From assembly GCF_901827175.1 (NCBI RefSeq), contig NZ_LR594662.1:4836001-4900000 (forward strand): 64,000 nt of DNA, in the 5' to 3' direction. Under the pieces are notes generated by a model. That model worked only from the letters and a program-made list of their open reading frames with translations, ran no database searches and was not told the DNA's origin. Position 1 is the stretch's first letter; every line of letters starts with the position of its first letter. Source of the DNA: Variovorax sp. RA8. GTDB taxonomy: Bacteria; Pseudomonadota; Gammaproteobacteria; Burkholderiales; Burkholderiaceae_C. The translations under genes and the position numbers were made by a program. Positions 56,792 through 64,000 of the stretch are shown here, piece by piece.

Positions 56792-57423
56792 GTGAAGTTG
56801 ATGATGCGTGGCTGCAAGATGGACGTGACACCTGCCGTTGAGCAACCGCTCCAAGAGTGCACGCACGTTGAGGACGGAAAGTTCGAGCGCCCCGATGGCA
56901 CGCTCTTCTCGCGCAAAACCCTCTTGGGCGCTGGAGGAACGCGGCAACGTTTCTCTACAGGTCCGAGGACGGGAAGGAAGTGGCGGTCAAGGAATTTAAA
57001 GCTGACGCTGAGCTGTCACGATTGCCTGGGGCGAAGGCGGAAGCCAAGATACACGACCGGGCACAGATGGAAGGAAATCATGTGGTCGACTCGTCCGACT
57101 ACACCGCTCCAGAAATGATACGGGCACGGAACCAAAGCACATTGGTGACCGAGAGGGCCGCTATATGGTCACTGGGCGTGATGCTGTTTAAGATCACTAA
57201 ACGTGTCATGCCCTTCCCTGCAAACGAATGGGTTTCAGAGTCCTTCAGCCTTATTCTCGATTTCGCCGAGAAGGGCTGGGTCGCTCGATTCAAGCAACTC
57301 GGATTGGACCCAACGGACAGACTGCATCAGCTTATCGGCGAGATGCTCGATCCGGATCCCCTGAAGCGGCCTTCGGCCCAAGCGGTTCTCGCGCATCCTT
57401 CGATCGCAAGTCACGCCGGTTGA
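56792..57423 (+). pseudogene. Degenerate protein-kinase gene (frameshift and internal deletion)
   Basis: Two frames together spell pieces of a serine/threonine protein kinase. The first frame gives FERPDGTLFSRKTLLGAGG, the start of a glycine-rich loop; it breaks at about 56936, and the next frame continues with NAATFLYRSEDGKEVAVKEF, which holds the VAVK lysine. One lost base restores the loop. After ELSRLPGAKAEAKIHDRAQM the catalytic loop (HRD) and DFG are absent and the sequence resumes at DYTAPEMIRA (APE motif), AAIWSLGVMLF (Asp replaced by Ala) and [19 protein letters not shown]. Both lesions make a working kinase impossible. Confidence 0.75.
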
Positions 57424-57526
57424 GGCGGCCACGCGCGGGCGCCGCGTCGAGGCTTATTGGCCCTCATGCATGGACGGTATTCGCACAACTGTTCGCAACC
57501 GACCCGCCGCGCTACTAAACTCGCTC

Positions 57527-57558
57527 ACCGGGCCCAAGTTTCTTGCGCCCGGTTTTTT
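57527..57558 (+). terminator. Intrinsic terminator-like hairpin upstream of guaC
   Basis: ACCGGGC (57527-57533) and GCCCGGT (57547-57553) pair around a 13-base loop and run into six T. It would terminate reading from the kinase region 95 bases before guaC. The 229-bp gap has no gene; a -35/-10 pair for guaC is not obvious. Confidence 0.7.
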
Positions 57559-57652
57559 ACGCGCGCTTCCTATTAGCGGGACGCGTCCGAAAGCCGGCCA
57601 GACCAAGCGCTCATTCGTTCATCAACGACGACCTTCCCAGGAGCTTGGTTCC

Positions 57653-58630
57653 ATGCAGATCTTCGACTACGACAACATCCTCCTCCTGCCGCGCAAATGC
57701 GTGGTGGAAAGCCGTTCCGAGTGCGACGCCAGCGTCACGCTGGGCAGCCGCACCTTCCGCATCCCGACAGTGCCCGCCAACATGAAGACAGTGGTCGACG
57801 AGACCATCTGCACCTGGCTCGCCGAGAACGGCTACTTCTACGTGATGCACCGCTTCGACCTCGACAACGTGCAGTTCGTGAAGGACATGCACGCCAAGGG
57901 CGTCTTCGCCTCCATCTCGCTGGGCGTCAAGAAGCCGGACTACGAGACGGTGGACCTCCTGGCCGCCGAGGGCCTGGCGCCCGAGTACATCACCATCGAC
58001 ATCGCGCACGGCCACGCCGACACGGTGAAGAACATGATCGCCTACCTCAAGAAGAAGCTGCCCAAGGCCTTCGTGATCGCGGGCAACGTGGGCACGCCCG
58101 AGGCGGTGATCGACCTCGAGAACTGGGGCGCCGACGCGACCAAGGTCGGCATCGGCCCGGGCAAGGTCTGCATCACCAAGCTCAAGACCGGCTTCGGCAC
58201 GGGCGGCTGGCAGCTGTCGGCGCTCAAGTGGTGCGGCCGGGTGGCGACCAAGCCCATCATTGCCGACGGCGGCATCCGCGACCACGGCGACATCGCCAAG
58301 AGCATCCGCTTCGGTGCGTCGATGGTGATGATCGGCTCGCTGTTCGCCGGCCACGAGGAGTCGCCGGGCAGGACGGTGGAAGTCGACGGCGCGCTCTTCA
58401 AGGAGTACTACGGCTCGGCCAGCGACTTCAACAAAGGCGAGTACAAGCACGTCGAGGGCAAGCGCATTCTGGAGCCGATCAAGGGCAAGCTGGCCGACAC
58501 GCTGGTCGAGATGGAGCAGGACATCCAGAGCTCCATCAGCTACGCGGGCGGGCGCAAGCTCATGGATATCCGCAAGGTCAACTACGTCACGCTGGGCGGC
58601 GACAACGCAGGCGAGCACCTGCTGATGTAA
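57653..58630 (+). CDS. guaC: GMP reductase
   Basis: Predicted 325-residue TIM-barrel enzyme that converts GMP to IMP with NADPH, returning guanine nucleotides to the common pool. The IMPDH/GMPR active-site loop is [20 protein letters not shown] (catalytic cysteine in KVCITK). There is no CBS domain, and the length is that of GMP reductase and not IMP dehydrogenase. The start at 57653 ([15 protein letters not shown]) is preferred for its AGGAG site. It is followed 52 bases later by tRNA-Ala. Confidence 0.93.
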   Translation: MQIFDYDNILLLPRKCVVESRSECDASVTLGSRTFRIPTVPANMKTVVDETICTWLAENGYFYVMHRFDLDNVQFVKDMHAKGVFASISLGVKKPDYETVDLLAAEGLAPEYITIDIAHGHADTVKNMIAYLKKKLPKAFVIAGNVGTPEAVIDLENWGADATKVGIGPGKVCITKLKTGFGTGGWQLSALKWCGRVATKPIIADGGIRDHGDIAKSIRFGASMVMIGSLFAGHEESPGRTVEVDGALFKEYYGSASDFNKGEYKHVEGKRILEPIKGKLADTLVEMEQDIQSSISYAGGRKLMDIRKVNYVTLGGDNAGEHLLM

Positions 58631-58682
58631 GAGGGCGGCCGCGCCGGGGCCTCTCGATTCTGGTTAGAATTCGCCCTGCGTT

Positions 58683-58758
<76 letters not shown>

Positions 58759-58771
58759 ACTTTTCTCATGA

Positions 58772-58798
58772 GGCCTCGGCATCCGCCGGGGCCTTTTT
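58772..58798 (+). terminator. Intrinsic terminator after tRNA-Ala
   Basis: GGCCTCGGC (58772-58780) and GCCGGGGCC (58785-58793) pair with one G-U around ATCC and run into five T. It lies 13 bases after the tRNA and between it and the convergent SDR gene. Confidence 0.85.
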
Positions 58799-58811
58799 GC
58801 TTTGGGGCCTT

Positions 58812-59519
58812 TCAGGCGTCCAGCGTCAGGTGCTGGCCGTGCAGCGCCGCAGCCGCGGGCGAGGCCAGGAAGCCGATGGTCTGGGCCGCCACGGTCGTCG
58901 AGACCCAGCTCTCGGGCTGGGCGTTGGGCATGGCCTGGCGGTTGGCCGGCGTGTCCAGCACGCTGGGGGCGATGCTGTTCACCGTGATCCCATGCGGCGC
59001 CAGTTCGGCAGCCGAGGCCTCGACGAGGCGCTGCAGCGCGCTCTTCGACGCGATGTAGGCCGCCATGGCCGCAGTGCCGCGCGCCGCGCCCTTGGCCGTG
59101 ACGGCGATCACGCTGCCGGCCTTGCGCTCGATCATCGAGGGCACCAGCGCCTGCGAGACCGCGACGAAGGACCAGGCGTTCAGTTCCATCATGCGATCCC
59201 AGGCCGTGCGGCTCAGCCCGTGCACCGGTTCGCCCATCTCGAAGCCGCCGGCGATGTGCACCAGCGCATCGACCTGCTTGAACGCTGCCAGGATGCGCCG
59301 CCCGGCCTCGCCCATAGCGTCGGTCGACGTCACGTCCGCCTCGAGCAACAGATGTTGCGAGTTGTCGAGTCCGGGAAACACGTTGACCAGGTGCTCCATG
59401 CGATGGTCCAGCAGGGCCACCCGGGCACCCTGGTCCAGGAAGTGCTGCACGACGGCGCGGCCCAGGGCGCCGGCGGCGCCTGTCACCACGACGTGGCGGG
59501 AGGTGTTGGGGTCGATCAT
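58812..59519 (-). CDS. Short-chain dehydrogenase/reductase
   Basis: Predicted 235-residue classical SDR. The NAD(P) motif is TGAAGALGRAVV (residues about 13-24) and the catalytic YxxxK is in AAYIASKSALQRLV; the serine is replaced by threonine in VIAVTAKGAARG, which can still serve as the third residue. AAGGAG precedes the ATG at 59519. Substrate unknown. It is divergent from the bktB gene and may be linked to acyl-CoA metabolism, though nothing else supports that. Confidence 0.9.
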   Translation of the reverse strand: MIDPNTSRHVVVTGAAGALGRAVVQHFLDQGARVALLDHRMEHLVNVFPGLDNSQHLLLEADVTSTDAMGEAGRRILAAFKQVDALVHIAGGFEMGEPVHGLSRTAWDRMMELNAWSFVAVSQALVPSMIERKAGSVIAVTAKGAARGTAAMAAYIASKSALQRLVEASAAELAPHGITVNSIAPSVLDTPANRQAMPNAQPESWVSTTVAAQTIGFLASPAAAALHGQHLTLDA

Positions 59520-59635
59520 TTCGCGGCTCCTTGTTCGGGGCAGGCATCGTAACGCCGCGGCCACGCAGGAAACGTGCATCATTGCCCCTTCCCCCTCCCT
59601 CTCCTCTTCCCCTTTCACTGCACCGGAGACATGTC

Positions 59636-60817
59636 ATGAAAGAAGTAGTTGTTGTCAGCGGCGTTCGCACGGCGATCGGTACCTTCGGCGGCGCGCTCAA
59701 GGACGTGCCGCCCACGCGGCTTGCCGCGCTGGTGACCAAGGAAGCGCTCGCGCGCGCCCAGGTCGACGGCAAGGACGTGGGCCATGTGGTCTTCGGCCAC
59801 GTGGTCAATACCGAGCCGCGCGACATGTACATGGCTCGCGTGGCGGCCATCGAGGGCGGTTGCGCCCAGGAGACGCCTGCGCTCACCGTCAACCGCCTCT
59901 GCGGCTCGGGCCTGCAGGCGATCGTGAGCGCGGCGCAGAGCATCCAGCTCGGCGACGCGAAGGTAGCCGTCGGCGGCGGCGCCGAGAGCATGAGCCGCGC
60001 TCCGCTGTCTTCGCTCACCGCGCGCTGGGGCGTGCGCATGGGCGACATGAAGCTGGTGGACATGATGATCGGCGCGCTACACGACCCCTTCGAGAACATC
60101 CACATGGGCGTCACGGCCGAGAACGTGGCCAAGAAGTGGAACATCAGCCGCGAAACGCAGGACCAGACCGCGCTGACCAGCCACCAGCGTGCGCAGAAGG
60201 CGATCGAGGGCGGCTACTTCAAGAGCCAGATCGTCCCGGTGCCGCTGCCGAGCCGCAAGGGCCCGACGCAGTTCGACACCGACGAGCACGTGCGCTTCGA
60301 CGCGAAGATGGAAGACATGGCCAAGCTCAAGCCCGCCTTCCTGAAGGAGAACGGCACGGTGACGGCCGGCAATGCCTCCGGCATCAACGACGCCGCCGCG
60401 GCCGTGGTGCTGATGGAGAAGGGGGAGGCGGCGCGCCGCGGCCTGAAGCCGATGGCGCGCATCGTGGCCTACGCCTTCGCCGGCGTCGACCCGAACTACA
60501 TGGGCATCGGGCCCGTGCCGGCCTCGCGCAAGGCGCTGGAGAAGGCAGGCCTCAAGGCTTCGGACATGGACGTGATCGAGGCCAACGAGGCCTTTGCCGC
60601 GCAGGCCTGCGCGGTCTCGCAGGACCTCGGCCTCGACCCAGCGAAGGTGAACCCCAACGGCTCCGGCATCTCCCTCGGCCACCCGATCGGCGCCACCGGC
60701 GCGCTGATCACCGTCAAGGCGCTGTACGAGCTGGAGCGCATCCAGGGCCGATACGCGCTGGTGACCATGTGCATCGGCGGCGGGCAGGGCATCGCCTGCA
60801 TCTTCGAACGCGCCTGA
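59636..60817 (+). CDS. bktB: Beta-ketothiolase (acetyl-CoA acyltransferase, BktB-like)
   Basis: Predicted 393-residue thiolase making or cleaving beta-ketoacyl-CoA. The nucleophilic cysteine is in NRLCGSGLQA (about residue 90), the base histidine in SLGHPIGATGALITVKAL and the second cysteine in MCIGGGQGIACIFERA. The opening EVVVVSGVRTAIGTFGG and overall pattern are very like Cupriavidus BktB. GGAG precedes; the ATG at 59636 overlaps a three-codon ATGTCATGA frame starting five bases earlier. It lies divergent from the SDR. Confidence 0.92.
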   Translation: MKEVVVVSGVRTAIGTFGGALKDVPPTRLAALVTKEALARAQVDGKDVGHVVFGHVVNTEPRDMYMARVAAIEGGCAQETPALTVNRLCGSGLQAIVSAAQSIQLGDAKVAVGGGAESMSRAPLSSLTARWGVRMGDMKLVDMMIGALHDPFENIHMGVTAENVAKKWNISRETQDQTALTSHQRAQKAIEGGYFKSQIVPVPLPSRKGPTQFDTDEHVRFDAKMEDMAKLKPAFLKENGTVTAGNASGINDAAAAVVLMEKGEAARRGLKPMARIVAYAFAGVDPNYMGIGPVPASRKALEKAGLKASDMDVIEANEAFAAQACAVSQDLGLDPAKVNPNGSGISLGHPIGATGALITVKALYELERIQGRYALVTMCIGGGQGIACIFERA

Positions 60818-60837
60818 GCCGAGGGCGCATTCATTCT

Positions 60838-60846
60838 TGCTATAAT
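60838..60846 (+). promoter_or_regulatory. Extended -10 promoter for tRNA-Lys
   Basis: TGC-TATAAT at 60838-60846 is a consensus extended -10 element 35 bases before tRNA-Lys. No -35 hexamer is evident, which is tolerated by extended -10 promoters. Confidence 0.75.
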
Positions 60847-60881
60847 CTTTGGATTGCCTGAATGACAGCGATGTCGATCAG

Positions 60882-60957
60882 GGGCTCTTAGCTCAGTTGG
60901 TAGAGCAGCGGACTCTTAATCCGTAGGTCGAGTGTTCGAGTCACTCAGGGCCCACCA
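60882..60957 (+). tRNA. tRNA-Lys (anticodon CTT), CCA encoded
   Basis: The 76-base cloverleaf has acceptor GGGCTCT/AGGGCCC, D arm GCTC..GAGC, anticodon stem GCGGA/TCCGT with loop CTCTTAA (anticodon CTT), and T arm GAGTG TTCGAGT CACTC; ACCA is encoded. It reads AAG lysine codons. The gene has its own promoter and terminator, so it is a single-gene transcript. Confidence 0.95.
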
Positions 60958-60976
60958 AAATTACCGCGCCAACGCT

Positions 60977-61011
60977 GAAAAGCCCGCCATCCAAAGATGG
61001 CGGGCTTTTTT
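60977..61011 (+). terminator. Intrinsic terminator after tRNA-Lys
   Basis: AGCCCGCCAT (60981-60990) and ATGGCGGGCT (60997-61006) form a perfect 10-base stem with a 6-base loop, then six T (61006-61011). It lies about 20 bases after the tRNA CCA. Confidence 0.93.
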
Positions 61012-61098
61012 CTTTGGAGGCGGTTTGGGCGGGCGTCCTCAGTCCGCCGTCGCGCCGCGGGCAATATGCCCGCGTCTCCTGTCCGGCCGCAACCGGCC

Positions 61099-62544
61099 TC
61101 AGGCGGCCATGATCGACACGGCCTTGGTGTTGAGATAGGCCTCCATCGCCTCCGGGCCGCCCTCGGAGCCGTAGCCCGAGTCCTTGACGCCGCCGAAGGG
61201 CATCTCCGGCGAAGGCGCGGCCGGCTGGTTGATCCACAGCATGCCGACCTCGAGTTGCTGCGACAGCAGGTGCGTGTTCTTGAACGAGCGCGTGAAGGCA
61301 TAGCCCGCCAGGCCGAAGGGCAGGCGGTTGGCCTCGGCGATGGCTTCCTCCAGCGTGTCGAAGCCGCGGATGGCAGCGACCGGGCCGAACGGCTCGTTGT
61401 TGAACACGTCGGCTTCCAGCGGCACGTCGGTCAGCACGGTGGGGGCGAAGAAATTGCCGACCGAACCGATGCGCTCGCCACCGGTCGCGACTTTCGCGCC
61501 CTTGCTCCGTGCGTCGTCCAGGACCTGGGCCATGGCCGTGAGGCGGCGCGCATTGGCCAGCGGCCCGAGGGTCGTGCCCTCGGCCAGGCCGTCGCCCAGC
61601 TTGAGGCCTTCGGCATGCTTGACCAGCGCTTGCGCGAATTCGGCCTTGATGCTGTTGTGCACCAGGAAGCGCGTCGGCGAGATGCACACCTGCCCAGCGT
61701 TGCGGAACTTGGCGCCGCCCGCGGCCTTGACGGCCAGGGCGACGTCGGCATCGTCCGCGACGATCACCGGCGCGTGGCCGCCCAGTTCCATCGTGGCGCG
61801 CTTCATGTGCTGGCCGGCCAGGGCGGCGAGCTGCTTGCCCACCGGGGTGGAGCCGGTGAAGGTGACCTTGCGGATGATCGGATGCGCGATCAGGTAGCTG
61901 GAGATCTCGGCGGGGTTGCCGAACACCAGGCCCACCGTGCCGGGCGGCACGCCGGCGTCGACGAAGGCCTGCAGCAGGGCCGCGGGCGAGGCCGGCGTCT
62001 CTTCGGGCGCCTTCGCCAGGAAGGAGCAGCCGGTGGCCAGCGCGGCACCCAGCTTGCGCACGACCTGGTTGATGGGGAAGTTCCAGGGCGTGAAGGCGGC
62101 CACGGGCCCGACCGGCTCCTTGATCACCAGTTGCTGCGCCGCCAGGTTGCGCGATGGCACGATGCGCCCGTAGACGCGGCGGCCTTCGTCGGCGAACCAT
62201 TCGATGATGTCGGCGCCTGCGAGCACCTCGACGCGCGCCTCGGCGAAGGGCTTGCCCTGCTCCAGCGTCAGCAGGCGGGCGATCTCGGGCGCGCGCTCGC
62301 GCAGCAGGCCGGCGGCCTTGCGCATGGTGGCCGCGCGCTCGTTGGCAGGGATCTTGCGCCAGGCCTGGAAGCCGCGCTGCGCGGCCTCCAACGCACGGTC
62401 CAGGTCGGCGATGCCGGCGTGCGCGACCTTGCCGATGGGCTTGCCGGTGGCCGGGTTGACGACGTCCAGGGTCTTGCCGCTCGCGGCGTCGCACCATTCG
62501 CCATTGATCAGGAGGCGGGTGTCAACGTAGCTCGATGTGCTCAT
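61099..62544 (-). CDS. gabD: Succinate-semialdehyde dehydrogenase (GabD-like)
   Basis: Predicted 481-residue NAD(P)-dependent aldehyde dehydrogenase. Motifs in order: PWNFPINQV (cofactor region), [10 protein letters not shown], the glutamate base in [11 protein letters not shown], and the catalytic cysteine in [14 protein letters not shown]; the C-terminal [14 protein letters not shown] is typical of SSADH. The pattern is closest to GabD but a broad ALDH substrate range is possible. It ends convergent with the tRNA-Lys terminator and is preceded by the helicase terminator, so it stands alone. Confidence 0.88.
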   Translation of the reverse strand: MSTSSYVDTRLLINGEWCDAASGKTLDVVNPATGKPIGKVAHAGIADLDRALEAAQRGFQAWRKIPANERAATMRKAAGLLRERAPEIARLLTLEQGKPFAEARVEVLAGADIIEWFADEGRRVYGRIVPSRNLAAQQLVIKEPVGPVAAFTPWNFPINQVVRKLGAALATGCSFLAKAPEETPASPAALLQAFVDAGVPPGTVGLVFGNPAEISSYLIAHPIIRKVTFTGSTPVGKQLAALAGQHMKRATMELGGHAPVIVADDADVALAVKAAGGAKFRNAGQVCISPTRFLVHNSIKAEFAQALVKHAEGLKLGDGLAEGTTLGPLANARRLTAMAQVLDDARSKGAKVATGGERIGSVGNFFAPTVLTDVPLEADVFNNEPFGPVAAIRGFDTLEEAIAEANRLPFGLAGYAFTRSFKNTHLLSQQLEVGMLWINQPAAPSPEMPFGGVKDSGYGSEGGPEAMEAYLNTKAVSIMAA

Positions 62545-62703
62545 GTCGGTCCTTGGGTTCTTTCAGGGGGATGTTGATGCCGGATTCGGACGGGAGCGGG
62601 CGCGAGGCCGTCCCGTGCGCCATTGTCGCCCGACGCGGCGGGTCGCCCCCGCGAGCGGGGCAAAGCCCCTCGCGCCTGGCCTCCACATGGAGGTCGCGGA
62701 CGC

Positions 62704-62735
62704 AAAAAAGCCCGCCTCGGGGGAGGCGGGCTTTG
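62704..62735. terminator. Bidirectional terminator between helicase and gabD
   Basis: GCCCGCCTC and GAGGCGGGC pair perfectly (stem at 62710-62718 and 62723-62731 with a GGGG loop), with a run of A on the left that gives a T-run leftward and TTT on the right. It ends the leftward helicase gene just before gabD's upstream region. Confidence 0.9.
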
Positions 62736-62751
62736 CAGGAAGATCGACGCT

Positions 62752-64000
62752 TCAGCGGCTCGGCTTGAAGGCGCGGCGCTGCCCGTCGCGGGGCACGAAG
62801 GACTTGGCGCCACCGTGCGCGCCGCCGTGGCCGCGAGGGGTACCAGCGCCAGCGCCGGCGCGCGGCGCGCTGTCACCCCAGCCCGGCTTTCGGCCGTAGC
62901 TACCGGCCTCGTCACGGCCCCTGCCCTGCGCCTGGCCCGGGGCCTGGCTCTGGAAGCCACGCGAAGGCGCGTGGCTGCGCGGCGCCGGGCCGCGATCATT
63001 GAAGCCGCTGGCATTCGCATAGCCGGCGCGCGGGCCGCCGAACTTGCGGTCGCGCGAATGGTTCTCGCGGTTCTCGCGGCCGCGGCCGCCGAAGTCGCCC
63101 GGCGGACGACCCTGCGGGAAGCGCTGCTGCGGCTCCAGGCCGGGGATCACCTCGGCCGTGAAGGGCTGGCGGCTGTAGGCCTCGATGTCGAAGATCTTGC
63201 GGCGATCGCGGAACTCGGCAAAGGTCACGGCCAGGCCGTCGCGCCCGGCCCGGCCGGTGCGGCCGATACGGTGCGTATAGTCCTCCGCCTTCATCGGCAG
63301 GCCGAAGTTGAAGACGTGGGTGATGGTCGGCACGTCGATGCCGCGCGCGGCCACGTCGGTGGCCACCAGGATCTGCACCTGGCCCTGACGCAGCGCCATC
63401 AGCCGGCGATTGCGCAGGCCCTGGCTCAGCGCGCCGTGGAGCGCCACGGCGCTGAAACCGCCCTGCTGCAGGTCGGCGGCGAGGCCGTCGCATTCCACCT
63501 GCGTGCTGCAGAAGACGATGGCCTGGTTGATGCTGGTGTCGCGGAGCCAATGGTCGAGCAGCTTGCGCTTGTGCTGAGCGTTGTCGCTCCAGAACAGCAC
63601 CTGCTTGATGTTGACGTGCTTCTCCTGGGGGGTATCGATGGTCACGCGCTGCGGCTCGCGCATCACGCGCTGCGCCAGTTGCTGGATGCGCGACGCGAAA
63701 GTGGCGCTGAACATCATGGTCTGCTGGCGCTCGATGGTGAGCTGGTTGATCTCGGCCAGGTCGTCGGCAAAGCCGAGGTCGAGCATCCGGTCGGCCTCGT
63801 CGACCACCAGGAACTTGACCTGGTCGAGCTTGATCTGCATCGAGCGCTGCAGGTCCAGCAACCGGCCAGGCGTGGCGACCACGAGATCGGCGTTCTGCAG
63901 GCGGGCGATCTGCAGCTGATAGGGCATGCCGCCAACCACATTGGCGATACGCAGACCGCGGCAGTGCTTCACCAGGTCGATCGCGTCGTGCGCCACCTGC
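62752..64000 (-). CDS. DEAD-box RNA helicase, N-terminus outside the window
   Basis: About 416 codons are present; the gene continues past the right edge, where Q-motif and Walker A would lie. Visible motifs: VVGGMPYQLQIARLQ, ATPGRLLDL (motif Ib), VVDEADRMLDLGF (DEAD), FSATFA (SAT), VATDVAARGIDVP and HRIGRTGRAGRDG (motifs V and VI). The C-terminal tail from about 300 residues into the visible part is basic and glycine/arginine/serine-rich with repeated RG dipeptides. It fits the RhlE group. ATP-dependent RNA unwinding is expected. Confidence 0.9.
   Translation of the reverse strand, partial: QVAHDAIDLVKHCRGLRIANVVGGMPYQLQIARLQNADLVVATPGRLLDLQRSMQIKLDQVKFLVVDEADRMLDLGFADDLAEINQLTIERQQTMMFSATFASRIQQLAQRVMREPQRVTIDTPQEKHVNIKQVLFWSDNAQHKRKLLDHWLRDTSINQAIVFCSTQVECDGLAADLQQGGFSAVALHGALSQGLRNRRLMALRQGQVQILVATDVAARGIDVPTITHVFNFGLPMKAEDYTHRIGRTGRAGRDGLAVTFAEFRDRRKIFDIEAYSRQPFTAEVIPGLEPQQRFPQGRPPGDFGGRGRENRENHSRDRKFGGPRAGYANASGFNDRGPAPRSHAPSRGFQSQAPGQAQGRGRDEAGSYGRKPGWGDSAPRAGAGAGTPRGHGGAHGGAKSFVPRDGQRRAFKPSR

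Noticed and set aside
59631..59639. ATGTCATGA mini-frame overlapping the bktB start
   Set aside because: A three-codon start-stop frame five bases before the real ATG is expected by chance and there is no separate evidence for translation.

Overview
The window is high-GC chromosomal DNA (visibly about two-thirds G+C) from a betaproteobacterium. Gene content and order point to Burkholderiales, most likely Comamonadaceae of the Variovorax/Acidovorax type: polA - DUF2782 - thrB - BPSS1780-type membrane protein in a row, dxs-ispA-xseB, a fused LivM-LivG, a FcbT/TakP-type TRAP transporter, a BktB-like thiolase, and short intergenic repeats of the kind common in that family. The species assignment is inferred from gene content only.

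Layout. 1-2685: end of a probable modE, then modABC (molybdate uptake) behind a near-ideal ModE operator. 2689-6075: NTF2-like protein, panE, and dadA divergent from an Lrp-type regulator. 6143-9702: tupBCA (tungstate uptake) divergent from a ModE-HTH regulator with its own palindrome between. 9736-11701: small membrane protein, DUF4259 and DUF72 proteins. 11826-25759: a long leftward block with a Liv-type ABC transporter (livJ, livH, fused livMG, livF) directly downstream of paaGIKABCDE (aerobic phenylacetyl-CoA epoxidation pathway), with paaY divergent and a PaaR-like TetR gene; the paa promoter and operator are readable at 24325-24373. 25812-30966: an EgtB-like enzyme and a TRAP transporter whose binding protein lies on the opposite strand. 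31061-34169: dxs, ispA, xseB. 34388-40514: a tightly packed seven-gene rightward run (Rieske oxygenase, DMT permease, sulfurtransferase, DUF2796/ZrgA-like, ABC ATPase, FtsX-type permease, DUF3299) that resembles a zrg zinc operon, followed by dodecin, an acidic small protein and a ZIP metal transporter. 42166-48482: dienelactone hydrolase, Asp/Glu racemase, GltI-like binding protein, D-amino-acid dehydrogenase, LysR, M20 peptidase. 48514-56071: polA, DUF2782, thrB, BPSS1780-type protein, uvrD. 56268-57423: a lower-GC island holding an unknown gene and a wrecked protein kinase. 57653-64000: guaC, tRNA-Ala(CGC), SDR, bktB, tRNA-Lys(CTT), gabD-like dehydrogenase and a DEAD-box helicase cut by the window edge.

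How the genes work together. Two oxyanion importers (Mo and W) each sit beside a regulator with the ModE-type DNA-binding domain and a distinct palindrome. The paa genes activate phenylacetate (PaaK), epoxidise it (PaaABCDE), isomerise it (PaaG) and rescue trapped CoA (PaaI, PaaY); the Liv-type transporter behind them is a good candidate for aromatic-acid uptake. Three gaps of the liv segment, the paaC-paaD gap and the 5' end of paaB all carry repeat or palindromic elements, so this operon has been invaded repeatedly. The racemase, GltI-like protein and second DadA paralogue look like a D-amino-acid utilisation set.

The points I would look at first are the zinc-linked seven-gene run and nearby ZIP transporter with a terminator hairpin directly before its start codon, the repeat-derived N-terminus of PaaB, the repeat-filled liv gaps, and the broken kinase island. 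None is proven to be a new system from sequence alone.
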